Source: DATLED01 sp035525495
Lineage (GTDB): Bacteria > Actinomycetota > Acidimicrobiia > Acidimicrobiales > CADCTF01
Direction: 5' to 3'
Length of the DNA: 64,000 bases
NCBI GenBank assembly: GCA_035525495.1
Contig: DATLED010000098.1
Coordinates: 1 to 64,000 of the forward strand
The notes under the pieces: generated by a model
The model's database searches: none
The model's input: only the letters and a program-made list of their open reading frames with translations
What the model was told of the DNA's origin: nothing
In this document: piece by piece, positions 8,002 through 16,019 of the stretch
How positions within the stretch are numbered: the first letter of the stretch is position 1
Layout: each line of letters starts with the position of its first letter
Made by a program: the position numbers and the translations under genes

Positions 8002-8912
8002 CGTCGCTTGTTGCGCCGCCGGCGGCGCAGGAACCACACGATCACGAGCACCCCGGCGACCACGGGGATGGCCCGCTTGGCGACCGGGACGCCGGCGGCG
8101 TCGAGGAGGTCGACGGGCTCCGACGCGTTGTGGTCGATCCTGCGGATCGTCGGCGGATCTTCGACACGCGCTTCGGTCGCTTCGGTCGGGGGGTCGGTGA
8201 CGCCGATTGTGGCCACCGGCTCCGGCTCCGGCTCCGGCTCCGACTCGGGCTCGGGCTCGGGCGTGGTGGTCTTCGTCGCCGTCGCCGTCGCCGTCGGCGT
8301 CGTGGTGGCCGCCGCGACGGCGGGCTCCGGCTTCTTCCGCGCCGGCTTCTTCGGCTCCGCCTTCTTCGGCTTCGGCTCCGGCTCCGGCGCAGGTGATGGC
8401 GTCGTCGCCGCGGGGGCGACGGGGTCGCCGTGGGGTGGGGTCGCGCTGCCGTTGGACGCCGAGGGCACGCCGGACAGCAGGTCGTGCTCGAGGCACTCGA
8501 CGAACTGCGTCAGCAACTTGCCCGATACGTCGACCAGCACGCCGCGGCCGAACTGCGCCACCTTGCCCGTGATCGTGAGGTTCGTCTCGACCTTGACCGC
8601 GGTGCCGTCGCCGTCGGCCGTGAGGGTGGCCGTGATGAGCGCCGACGCGTTCCCCTGGCCGCGGGTGTCACGACCCTCCGCCTTCAAGACCGCAACGTGC
8701 TCCACGTCGTCTCGCGACTTGAACGTCGCCTTGCCCTTGTACTGCGCGGTGATCGGCCCGACCTTCACCTTCACGACGCCGCGGAACTCGTCGCCCTCGA
8801 TCTCCTGCAGCTGGGCGCCGGGCAGGCACGGGGCGATGCGCTCCACGTCGGTCAGGACCTTCCACGCGTCCTCGACCGGCACGCGTACCCGGAATTCGTT
8901 GGTCAGCTCCAC
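7998..8912 (-). CDS. coxG: CoxG-like SRPBCC protein with EP-rich linker and C-terminal membrane anchor
   Basis: A 304-residue protein. Residues 1-150 form a CoxG-type SRPBCC domain (VPVEDAWKVLTDVERIAPCLPGA, the repeated FGRGVLVDVSGKLL block). Residues 150-275 are a long Pro/Glu/Lys/Thr-rich linker, and residues about 281-295 form a single hydrophobic helix followed by an Arg/Lys-rich cytosolic tail. CoxG of CO dehydrogenases helps dock the enzyme at the membrane and exchange with quinone, so a tethered cytosolic SRPBCC domain fits. GTG 8912 overlaps the mocA-like gene by 10 bases. The linker contains EPEPEP and KPKK runs. Confidence 0.82.
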   Translation of the reverse strand: MELTNEFRVRVPVEDAWKVLTDVERIAPCLPGAQLQEIEGDEFRGVVKVKVGPITAQYKGKATFKSRDDVEHVAVLKAEGRDTRGQGNASALITATLTADGDGTAVKVETNLTITGKVAQFGRGVLVDVSGKLLTQFVECLEHDLLSGVPSASNGSATPPHGDPVAPAATTPSPAPEPEPKPKKAEPKKPARKKPEPAVAAATTTPTATATATKTTTPEPEPESEPEPEPEPVATIGVTDPPTEATEARVEDPPTIRRIDHNASEPVDLLDAAGVPVAKRAIPVVAGVLVIVWFLRRRRRNKRR

Positions 8913-9475
8913 TGGGCGAGGTCCTCCACGGTGTCGACATCCGCCGGATTGCCCTCGCACGCTACTGCGCCCCACACCTCGGGCTCTCGTCGCATCAGTT
9001 CCCTCGCCCCCTCGTCGCCCGAGAACGACAGCCGATCCCACACCGAGGCGTCCAGGCGGACGGGATTGCCGCGCCGCCCGTCGTAGGTCGCCACGGCGAC
9101 GGGCGGCGTCGGCCCGGCACCGGCCACCGCCCGCCACGCCGAGGCCGGCACGAGCGGTTGATCCCCGAGACCGACCACGACCGCCGACAGCTCCAGCGTC
9201 CTGGCCCACGCCACCGCCACACCCAACGAGCTCGCCTGCCCCGAAGCCCACGACGGGTTCGACAGCACCACGACGTCGCCCGCCACCAGATGGCCCATCG
9301 GCACGGCGCCCTCGACGACGGCAACCGGGCCCACGCCCGAGGAGATCGCCGCCTCGACCGCCCACTGCACCAACGGGCGCCCCCGGAACGGCGTCACCAG
9401 CTTGTGGGCACCCCCGCCGCCGGCGGCGAACCGCGACCCGCCGCCCGCGGCGAGAACGACACAACCAACGGTCAC
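8903..9475 (-). CDS. MocA-like molybdenum cofactor nucleotidyltransferase
   Basis: A 190-residue NTP-transferase. CVVLAAGGGSRFAAGGGGAHK gives the nucleotide-binding loop and its lysine, GLGDQPLVPASAW holds the metal-binding Asp, and GNPVRLDASVWDRL is typical of the MobA/MocA group. These enzymes attach CMP or GMP to molybdopterin; xanthine dehydrogenase-family enzymes, including CO dehydrogenase, use the MCD form made by MocA. Its position inside a coxS-M-D-E-F operon supports MocA over MobA (inference). The GTG at 9475 overlaps the cyclase stop as GTGA. Confidence 0.85.
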   Translation of the reverse strand: MTVGCVVLAAGGGSRFAAGGGGAHKLVTPFRGRPLVQWAVEAAISSGVGPVAVVEGAVPMGHLVAGDVVVLSNPSWASGQASSLGVAVAWARTLELSAVVVGLGDQPLVPASAWRAVAGAGPTPPVAVATYDGRRGNPVRLDASVWDRLSFSGDEGARELMRREPEVWGAVACEGNPADVDTVEDLAQWS

Positions 9476-10797
9476 GCCCAGGTGACCGCGAAGACCCGGT
9501 GCGGCTGCGACAGCCCCTTCAGGTCGATCTCCTGCCCGCGGTCGAACTCGAACTCGCCGCTCGACGCGCACAGCTCCTTCAACAACGCCGACACCAGGAT
9601 CTCCTCACCTCGCGCCGCGGTGGCGATGCGCGACGCCAGGTTCACGGTCGAGCCGAGGAAGTCGTCGGCGTCCCGTATGGCCTCTCCGGTGTGCAGTCCC
9701 ATGCGCACCCGCAACGGGGTGTCCGGATGGGCCGCAGTCCACGCCCACTGCTTCTTCTGGATCGCCTGTGCGCACCGCAGGGCCCGAGCGGCACTGTCGA
9801 ACGCGACCATGAACCCGTCGCCGTGCACCTTCACCTCGAACCCGCGGTGGGTGAGCAGCTCCGCACGTACCAACCGGTAGTGCTCGCGCAGGACCTCGCG
9901 GGCTTGCATGTCGCCGAGCCGCTCGTTCAACGAGGTGAAGCCCTCGATGTCACTGAAGAGGATCGTGACCGTGCCTTCGGGGGCGACCTGCGAGCGGAGC
10001 TGCGTCCACTCGTCACGCACGTCCTCGGCCACCGCCTCGATGCCGCGGCGCAACTGTGGCGGAGGTTGACGGTCGAGCCCACGGGTCGGCGGGCCGTCAC
10101 GGTCGCGGTCACGGCCGCGGTCGCGGTCGCGGTCGCGGTCGTGACGGTCGGCCCGACGGGCGTCGCGCTCGAGGCGACGCTGTTCGTGCGACAGCTTCTT
10201 CGTCTCACCGGGCGGCTTGCGGCTGCGCACGGTGACGCCGCCCATGAGCGCGAAGGCGCGCACCCGAACCAGCGGCGATCCCGGGATCACCGGCACGTCG
10301 CGGATCGCCGTCTGGTTCGAGCCCATGATCGGAAGACCCTGCATGACGACCTCGATCCCCTCGGGGACGATGATGTCGACGCCACCCATCACCGCAAACG
10401 CGTGGATCGTCACTTCGTCACCGACGACCTCGGCCTGGCGCAGGTCCAATTGGCACGACCCCATGATGCTGACGGCCGTGGTGCTGCCCTCCACGCGCCA
10501 GCGACCCTTGCGCTGGCTGCTGCTGAAGATGGACACGGTGACGTTGACGACCCGACGCAGCCGCGACCCGGAGGCGGCCGCCGGTGCCGGCATGCCCGTG
10601 GTGCGGGGAACCACCACCGGCAGATCCCTGGTGACGACCTCGATGTCGTTGTTCGTCACCGCCGCGTAGACGTGACCGACCCGATCCGAGAACTCGTCGA
10701 GGGTGATTCGTCCGTCGCCGAGGTGGTGGCGGAGGAACGCGACCGCCCGCTCCCGCTCGACGTCGTCGATGCGGACGCTCGGGAGTTCGTCGCTCAC
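9472..10797 (-). CDS. DUF1707-LiaF-like-class III nucleotide cyclase fusion
   Basis: A 441-residue protein with an unusual order. Residues 8-60 are a DUF1707 (SHOCT-like) helix pair (GDGRITLDEFSDRVG). Residues 83-195 are a LiaF/VraT-like C-terminal beta domain (FAVMGGVDIIVPEGIEV, AFALMGGVTV). Residues 215-235 are an Arg/Asp dipeptide linker, and 275-441 are a class III adenylate/guanylate cyclase domain. Catalytic residues look intact: metal Asp283 (FSDIEGFT) and Asp327 (HGDGFMV), Lys323, Asn386 and Arg390 (VNLASRI). I see no membrane helix. LiaF domains sense cell-envelope stress in Firmicutes. It is coupled by GTGA to a DUF1707/LiaF paralogue without the cyclase. Confidence 0.85.
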   Translation of the reverse strand: MSDELPSVRIDDVERERAVAFLRHHLGDGRITLDEFSDRVGHVYAAVTNNDIEVVTRDLPVVVPRTTGMPAPAAASGSRLRRVVNVTVSIFSSSQRKGRWRVEGSTTAVSIMGSCQLDLRQAEVVGDEVTIHAFAVMGGVDIIVPEGIEVVMQGLPIMGSNQTAIRDVPVIPGSPLVRVRAFALMGGVTVRSRKPPGETKKLSHEQRRLERDARRADRHDRDRDRDRGRDRDRDGPPTRGLDRQPPPQLRRGIEAVAEDVRDEWTQLRSQVAPEGTVTILFSDIEGFTSLNERLGDMQAREVLREHYRLVRAELLTHRGFEVKVHGDGFMVAFDSAARALRCAQAIQKKQWAWTAAHPDTPLRVRMGLHTGEAIRDADDFLGSTVNLASRIATAARGEEILVSALLKELCASSGEFEFDRGQEIDLKGLSQPHRVFAVTWA

Positions 10798-11432
10798 CGC
10801 TGACGGGTTCGGCCGAAGCGACGATCGCCGATGCGGTCGCGCGGCAAGCGGACGCGCACGTCGCCGAAGACGGCGAAGGCGCGCACGGTGACGATCGGCG
10901 ACCCCGGCACCGGAGGGGCCGAGCCGGTGTCGCATCGCGTGGAGCCGAACAGCGGGAGACCCTGGAGGTTCACCTCGATGCCCTCGGGCACGATCACCGT
11001 GATGTTTCCGAAGATCGCCGCCGCGGTGACCAACGGGTTCGGGCCCTCGATCGACGCTTCGCTCAGGTCCAGGGTGGCGTCCCCGAACGCCGCCACGAGC
11101 ACGCACTCGTCGTCGAGGGTGAAGCGGCCACGCCGGTTGGCGCTGGAGAAGATGGCGATCAACCACCGCACGGCCCGGCCCCGCCGCGAGCCGATGGCCT
11201 CCGACGGGTCGTCGGCGGGCGGCGCTTCCTCGGACCAGGGCACCGGCAGGTCGCTCACGACGGCGTCGAGCTCGACGGCCGTCCGGGCGTTGTAGACGTC
11301 GCCGACGCGATCGCTGAACTCGTCGAGGGTGATGCGGCCTTCGGTGCAGTGCATCCGGAGGACGGCGACCACGCGGTCGCGGTCGTTGTCCGCGATCCGG
11401 GGCTCTGCGCGGCTCGACTCCTCAGGAAACAT
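10794..11432 (-). CDS. DUF1707 / LiaF-like domain protein
   Basis: A 212-residue protein that parallels the first half of the next gene. A DUF1707 helix pair (CTEGRITLDEFSDRVGDVYNAR, about residues 18-62) is followed by a LiaF-like beta domain with two repeats (FGDATLDLSEASIEG, FGNITVIVPEGIEV, FAVFGDVRVRLP). There is no cyclase domain, signal peptide or membrane span. The two proteins are likely products of a tandem duplication and may interact through their LiaF-like domains (inference). The ATG at 11432 overlaps the XdhC stop by 11 bases; its own stop overlaps the cyclase gene as GTGA. Confidence 0.8.
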   Translation of the reverse strand: MFPEESSRAEPRIADNDRDRVVAVLRMHCTEGRITLDEFSDRVGDVYNARTAVELDAVVSDLPVPWSEEAPPADDPSEAIGSRRGRAVRWLIAIFSSANRRGRFTLDDECVLVAAFGDATLDLSEASIEGPNPLVTAAAIFGNITVIVPEGIEVNLQGLPLFGSTRCDTGSAPPVPGSPIVTVRAFAVFGDVRVRLPRDRIGDRRFGRTRQR

Positions 11433-12234
11433 CGATCGCCCCCCTGGCGTGGATCGGTCCCTCAGTGTCGCGCAGGCTCGGTGGCCGCCGCCCCGTCCGC
11501 AGGGCGATGATCTCGGCGCAGATGGACACGGCGGTCTCTTCGGGCGTCCGCGCCCCGATGTCGAGGCCGATCGGAGCCATCAGGCGGGCCAGCTGGTCAT
11601 CGGTCACACCGGCGTCGCGAAGGCGTTGTCGGCGCTCGCCGTCCGTGCGACGCGACCCCATGGCGCCGAGGTAGCCCACGCGCGTCCGCAGTGCGGCGAC
11701 GACCGCGGGGACGTCGAACTTGTGGTCGTGGGTGAGCACGCACACCGCATCACGCGGCCCGAGGTCGTCACCGACACCCGCGAGGTAGCGGTCGGGCCAG
11801 TCGACGACGACCTCGTCCGCCATCGGGAACCGCGCGGCGGTCGCGAACACGGGACGGGCGTCGACGACGACGACGCGGTAGCCGAGGACCTTGCCGACCC
11901 TCGTGAGGGCCGCCGTGAAGTCGACGGCGCCGAAGATCAGCAACCGGGGCGGCGGCGCGAACGACTCGATGAAGACGCCGACCTCGGTCTGTCGGGCCTG
12001 GCCCTCCGGGCCGTAGTGACGGGTCGAGCTGAGTCCGGCGTCGAGCTCGGCGCGCGCGTCCCGCGACACGACCCGGTCGAGCTCGGGATGACCGAGCGTC
12101 CCTTCCGGGGCCTCGTGGCCGAGCCGGACCAGCAGCTTCGCTCCGAGGGGCTCGCCCTCGACGATCGTGACCAGTGCCACTGGCTCCTCGGCGCGGATGG
12201 CATCCCGCAACGACTCGTAGAGGGAGCCGCTCAC
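11422..12234 (-). CDS. XdhC-family molybdoenzyme maturation protein (two-domain)
   Basis: A 270-residue protein with an N-terminal XdhC/CoxI region (residues 1-80; VALVTIVEGEPLGAKLLV) and a C-terminal Rossmann domain (LLIFGAVDFTAAL, then VCVLTHDHKFDVP, YLGAMGSRRT, GLDIGARTPEETAVSI). XdhC proteins bind sulfurated molybdenum cofactor and insert it into xanthine dehydrogenase-type enzymes. In Rossmann-type members the first Gly-rich motif is usually GaGh; here it reads IFGAVD. GTG 12234 is preceded by a 61-base gap holding a tandem repeat, the only sizeable break in this operon besides the 37 bases before the MoxR gene. Confidence 0.88.
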   Translation of the reverse strand: MSGSLYESLRDAIRAEEPVALVTIVEGEPLGAKLLVRLGHEAPEGTLGHPELDRVVSRDARAELDAGLSSTRHYGPEGQARQTEVGVFIESFAPPPRLLIFGAVDFTAALTRVGKVLGYRVVVVDARPVFATAARFPMADEVVVDWPDRYLAGVGDDLGPRDAVCVLTHDHKFDVPAVVAALRTRVGYLGAMGSRRTDGERRQRLRDAGVTDDQLARLMAPIGLDIGARTPEETAVSICAEIIALRTGRRPPSLRDTEGPIHARGAIDVS

Positions 12235-12240
12235 CGTGTC

Positions 12241-12287
12241 TGCCTCTGGGCCGGCGGGCCGTGACTGCCTCTGGGCCGGCGGGCCGT
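12241..12287. repeat. Two 22-bp perfect direct repeats, 25-bp period
   Basis: The 22-mer starting TGCCTCTGGG and ending GGCGGGCCGT occurs at 12241-12262 and again at 12266-12287, separated by GAC. It fills most of the short gap between the two XdhC genes. The CCGGCGGGCC part is partly self-complementary, so each copy could form a small hairpin. I see no third copy in the window. Confidence 0.85.
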
Positions 12288-12295
12288 CGCTTCGC

Positions 12296-12613
12296 TCACC
12301 AGTCGAGGGGCTCGATCAACAGGTGGACGGTGCCACCGCACGTCAGTCCGACGGCGAAGGCCTCGTCGTCCGAGTACCCGTAGGTGACCCGACGGGGACG
12401 GCCGTCGCCACCCAGCAGGTCGAGCGCCTCGGTCACCACCGCACCCTCGACGCACCCACCGGACACCGATCCGGCGACCTCGCCGTCCTCGTTGACGACC
12501 ATGGTCGCGCCCGGGTCGCGCGGCCCGGAACCCTCGATGCCCACGACGCGCGCCACCGCGATCCGCTTGCCGCCGCGGCGCCACCGCTCGATGTCGTTGA
12601 GCACTTCCTTCAT
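12296..12613 (-). CDS. Small XdhC/CoxI-domain protein (CoxF-like)
   Basis: A 105-residue protein made only of the XdhC_CoxI domain: ARVVGIEGSGPRDPGATMVV, GSVSGGCVEGAVV with its conserved Cys, and GYSDDEAFAVGLTCGGTV with a second conserved Cys. Together with the adjacent two-domain XdhC it probably forms the CoxF/CoxI pair that delivers and sulfurates the Mo cofactor. ATG 12613 overlaps the VWA gene stop as ATGA. Splitting XdhC into short and long proteins is common in CO dehydrogenase clusters. Confidence 0.88.
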   Translation of the reverse strand: MKEVLNDIERWRRGGKRIAVARVVGIEGSGPRDPGATMVVNEDGEVAGSVSGGCVEGAVVTEALDLLGGDGRPRRVTYGYSDDEAFAVGLTCGGTVHLLIEPLDW

Positions 12614-13740
12614 CTCCCGGCCACCACCTCGGCCAGCACCTCGAGCGATGCCATCGAGTGTCCCTCCAGGAACTCGTCGACGAACGGCAGCGCCGCCGCC
12701 ATCCCCCGAGCCAGGGGCGCGTAACCGGGGGTGACCTTGAGCGGGTTCACCCACACCACGCGATGGGCGACGCGATGCAGCCGCGCCATCTGCCGCGCCA
12801 GCTCCTCGGCGTCGCCGCGGTCCCACCCGTCGGAGAGGATGACCACGACGGCACCGCGGGCCATCCCCCGCACGCCCCACTCGTCGTTGAAGGCCCCCAG
12901 CACCTCGCCCAATCGGGTACCGCCGCTCCAGTCGCTCACCGCCGAGGACGCCTTCTCGAGCGCCGCGTCCGGGTCGTGGGACGAGAGCTCGCGGGTGAGA
13001 CGCGTCAGCCGGGTTCCGAGGGCGAACGCCTCGACCCGACCTCTGCCGACGACGGCCGCGTGGAGGAAGCGCAGCAGGGCGCGGCTGTAGGACTCCATGC
13101 TCCCGCTGACGTCGCACAGCAGCACGACCCGCCGCGGCCGGTCGCTCGGCGCCAGGAACGCCCGCTCGATGGGTTCGCCGTGCAGCCGCAGCGAACGGTG
13201 GACGGTGCGGCGGAGGTCCGGGTGCCGCGTGCGCCGGCGCGTCCGGCGCAAGCGGTGCGAACGCCGGAGGGCGCCGCCGAGGCGGAGGTCGGCCATCAGC
13301 TTGCGGGCCTCGTCGAACTCGCGGTTCGTGTACGCCGCGAAGTCCTTGTGCCGGAGCACCTCCGTCGGGCTGTAGCGGACGCTGATCGTGCGGCCCTCGT
13401 CGGCATCGCCGGCACCGGAGCCGGGCTCGGGCTCGTCATCGGCGGCCTCGTCGTCGAGCGCGAGCACGATGGCCTCGACGTCCTGGCTCGCCCGGATGAG
13501 CTGGCGTTGGAGCCAGAAGGCGGCGAACGCGTGCTCGTAGGCGGGGTGATGCTCGGGGCGACGGACCAGCGTCGTGCGGCCGGCCCAGTACACCCCGGCG
13601 CGCTCCTCGATCCCGACCTGTCCGAGGGCGTCCACGAAGGTGACGACGTCGCCCGTCGCCACGGGCACGCCCATGCGCCGCAAGGTCGTGGCGAACGCCG
13701 TCGCCATCCGCTCGACCTGTTCCCCGAGCTCAGCCCGCAC
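12610..13740 (-). CDS. coxE: CoxE-like von Willebrand factor A domain protein
   Basis: A 376-residue protein. The C-terminal VWA domain starts near residue 205 with the metal-dependent adhesion motif DVSGSMESYS (Asp210) and continues with SDWSGGTRLGEVL and VVILSDGWDRGD. The N-terminal half is helical with an acidic stretch (DDEAADDEPEPG) and an Arg-rich stretch. CoxE works with the MoxR ATPase CoxD in building the Cu/Mo site of CO dehydrogenase. I chose GTG 13740, overlapping the moxR stop by 11 bases; an upstream start at 13770 is possible and an internal ATG at 13707 is less likely. Confidence 0.88.
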   Translation of the reverse strand: MRAELGEQVERMATAFATTLRRMGVPVATGDVVTFVDALGQVGIEERAGVYWAGRTTLVRRPEHHPAYEHAFAAFWLQRQLIRASQDVEAIVLALDDEAADDEPEPGSGAGDADEGRTISVRYSPTEVLRHKDFAAYTNREFDEARKLMADLRLGGALRRSHRLRRTRRRTRHPDLRRTVHRSLRLHGEPIERAFLAPSDRPRRVVLLCDVSGSMESYSRALLRFLHAAVVGRGRVEAFALGTRLTRLTRELSSHDPDAALEKASSAVSDWSGGTRLGEVLGAFNDEWGVRGMARGAVVVILSDGWDRGDAEELARQMARLHRVAHRVVWVNPLKVTPGYAPLARGMAAALPFVDEFLEGHSMASLEVLAEVVAGR

Positions 13741-14626
13741 GGGCGACCGCTGCCTCCACGAGCCCGCCAACCCCGCCGCCCCGCACCCGCTCCTGGTCCT
13801 CGCGGTACTTCAACACCGAGCCCAGCGTGGCCTCCACCCAACGCTCGGTCAGCTCGGCCTGACCGAGGGCGGCCAGCGCCTGCGCCCAGTCGATGACCTC
13901 GGCGACGCCCGGTGGCTTGAACAGCTCGAACCCCCGCATCCGCTCGACGGCCGCGGCGACCTGGCGGGCCAGGCGCTCGACGACCTCGGGCGCCCGCAGA
14001 CGGATGATCGCGACCTCGCGCTCGAAGCCGGGGTGCTCGACCCAGTGGTAGAGGCACCGGCGCTTCAGCGCGTCATGGACGTCGCGGGTGCGGTTGGACG
14101 TGAGCACGGCGACCGGCGGCACCTCGGCGCGGAACGTCCGCAACTCCGGCACCGTCACCGCGTAGTCGCTGAGGATCTCGAGCAGGAACGCCTCGAACTC
14201 GTCGTCGGCGCGGTCGACCTCGTCGATGAGCAGGACGGGCGGCGGCCCCTCGCGATGGTCGATGGCCTTGAGGAGGGGGCGCCTGACGAGGAACCGCTCG
14301 GAGTACAGCTCGTCCTCGGCGGCAGCGACGTCGGCGCCGGTGGCCTCCACGGCCCGCAGGTGGAGCAGCTGCCGGGAGTAGTCCCACTCGTAGGCCGCCT
14401 GCGCCAGGTCGATTCCCTCGTAGCACTGGAGCCGCAGGAGCTCGCCACCGGTCCAACGCGACAGGACCTTGGCCACCTCGGTCTTGCCGACGCCGGCCTC
14501 GCCTTCGAGCAGCAGCGGTCGCCTTAGCGTGAGGGCGAGGAACACCGCCGTCGACAGCCCCTCGTCCGCCAGGTAGCCGTGCTCCGCCAGGGCGGCGGTG
14601 ACGTCGTCGACGGAGGTCGGTTGCAT
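13730..14626 (-). CDS. coxD: MoxR-family AAA+ ATPase (CoxD-like)
   Basis: A 298-residue AAA+ ATPase: Walker A GEAGVGKT at 42-49, Walker B VLLIDEVDRAD, sensor 1 VLTSNRTRDVHDALKRRC, and the arginine-rich lid region. The insert HREGPPPV before Walker B and the N-terminal DEGLSTAVFLALTL are typical of the CoxD/NorQ branch. It would remodel the metalloenzyme together with the VWA protein encoded next. It starts 37 bases after coxM; the stop overlaps the VWA gene by 11 bases. Confidence 0.9.
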   Translation of the reverse strand: MQPTSVDDVTAALAEHGYLADEGLSTAVFLALTLRRPLLLEGEAGVGKTEVAKVLSRWTGGELLRLQCYEGIDLAQAAYEWDYSRQLLHLRAVEATGADVAAAEDELYSERFLVRRPLLKAIDHREGPPPVLLIDEVDRADDEFEAFLLEILSDYAVTVPELRTFRAEVPPVAVLTSNRTRDVHDALKRRCLYHWVEHPGFEREVAIIRLRAPEVVERLARQVAAAVERMRGFELFKPPGVAEVIDWAQALAALGQAELTERWVEATLGSVLKYREDQERVRGGGVGGLVEAAVARAG

Positions 14627-14663
14627 GCGCAGCGAACGCTAATGGGGCGGACGGAGGACGGCC

Positions 14664-15490
14664 TCAGACCCCGGCTTCCTCGAGGGCGCGGCGGACCAGC
14701 ACTTGCGCGAGGTGACGTCGGTACTCCGGCGAGGCGTTGAGGTCGCCGGGCGGATCGAGGCCCTCGGCCGCGGACGCGGCAGCGTCGGCGGCCGAGGCGC
14801 CCGACGCCAACGCGGCCTCGACCGCGGTGGCCCGCATCGGTACGGAGCCCATGTTGACCAGCGCGATGCCGGCCCCGTTGCCGGCACCGGTGCGGACGGC
14901 GGCGACGCCGACGATGGCCCAGTCCTGCGCCCGCCGGTTGAACTTCTGGAACGACCACCCGTTGGCGCCGGTCTTGGGAACGCGGATCTCCGTCAGGAGC
15001 TCGTCGGGGTGCAGCGCCGTCTCGAGGAAACCCTGGAAGAAGTCGGTGGCGGCGATCTCGCGCTGGCCGTTCGGACCCTTGGCGACGAGCGTCGCATCCA
15101 GGGCGAGAACGACGGCGGGAAGGTCCGATGCCGGATCGCCGTGGGCCAACGTGCCGCCGAGGGTGCCGCGATGGCGGACCTGGGGATCGCCGACGTGGGA
15201 CGCCGCGTGAGCGAGCAACGGGACCTCCGCCTCGAGCAGCGCGGACGTCTCGACCTCGCGATGGCGCGTCAGCGCGCCGATGGCGACGTGGTCGCCGGCG
15301 TCGCGGATGTAGCTCAGCTCGCTCAGGCGACCGACGTCGATGAGCATCGCCGGGGTCGCCAGGCGCAACTTCATCAGCGGTAGCAGCGAGTGGCCGCCGG
15401 CGAGGAGCTTGGTTTCGTCGCCGTGCTCGGTCAGGAGACTGATGGCCTCGTCCGCAGACGACGCCCGCTGGTACTCGAACGCCGCGGGGA

Positions 15491-15494
<4 letters not shown>
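14664..15494 (-). CDS. coxM: CO dehydrogenase/xanthine dehydrogenase-type FAD subunit (CoxM)
   Basis: A 276-residue medium subunit. The first FAD motif is LLAGGHSLLPLMKLR (residues 31-45) and the second is RGTLGGTLAHGDPASDLP (109-126); the C-terminal CO_deh_flav_C domain follows (FQKFNRRAQDWAIVGVAAV). It carries electrons from the 2Fe-2S subunit to an acceptor. GTG 15494 overlaps the coxS stop as GTGA. AGGHSL is the motif found in true CoxM and in related hydroxylases, so the substrate of the holoenzyme is not fixed by this subunit. The catalytic large subunit is absent from the window. Confidence 0.9.
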
Positions 15495-15982
<488 letters not shown>

Positions 15983-16019
15983 GGCGGCATCATGCCAAGG
16001 AAGTCGCGATGATGCAGAC

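Noticed and set aside
10081..10150. GTCGCG/GGTCGC runs as a DNA repeat element
   Set aside because: They are simply the codons of the Arg/Asp dipeptide linker in the cyclase fusion.
12241..12287. Direct repeats as a CRISPR array
   Set aside because: Only two copies with a 3-base spacer, no cas genes and no further units.
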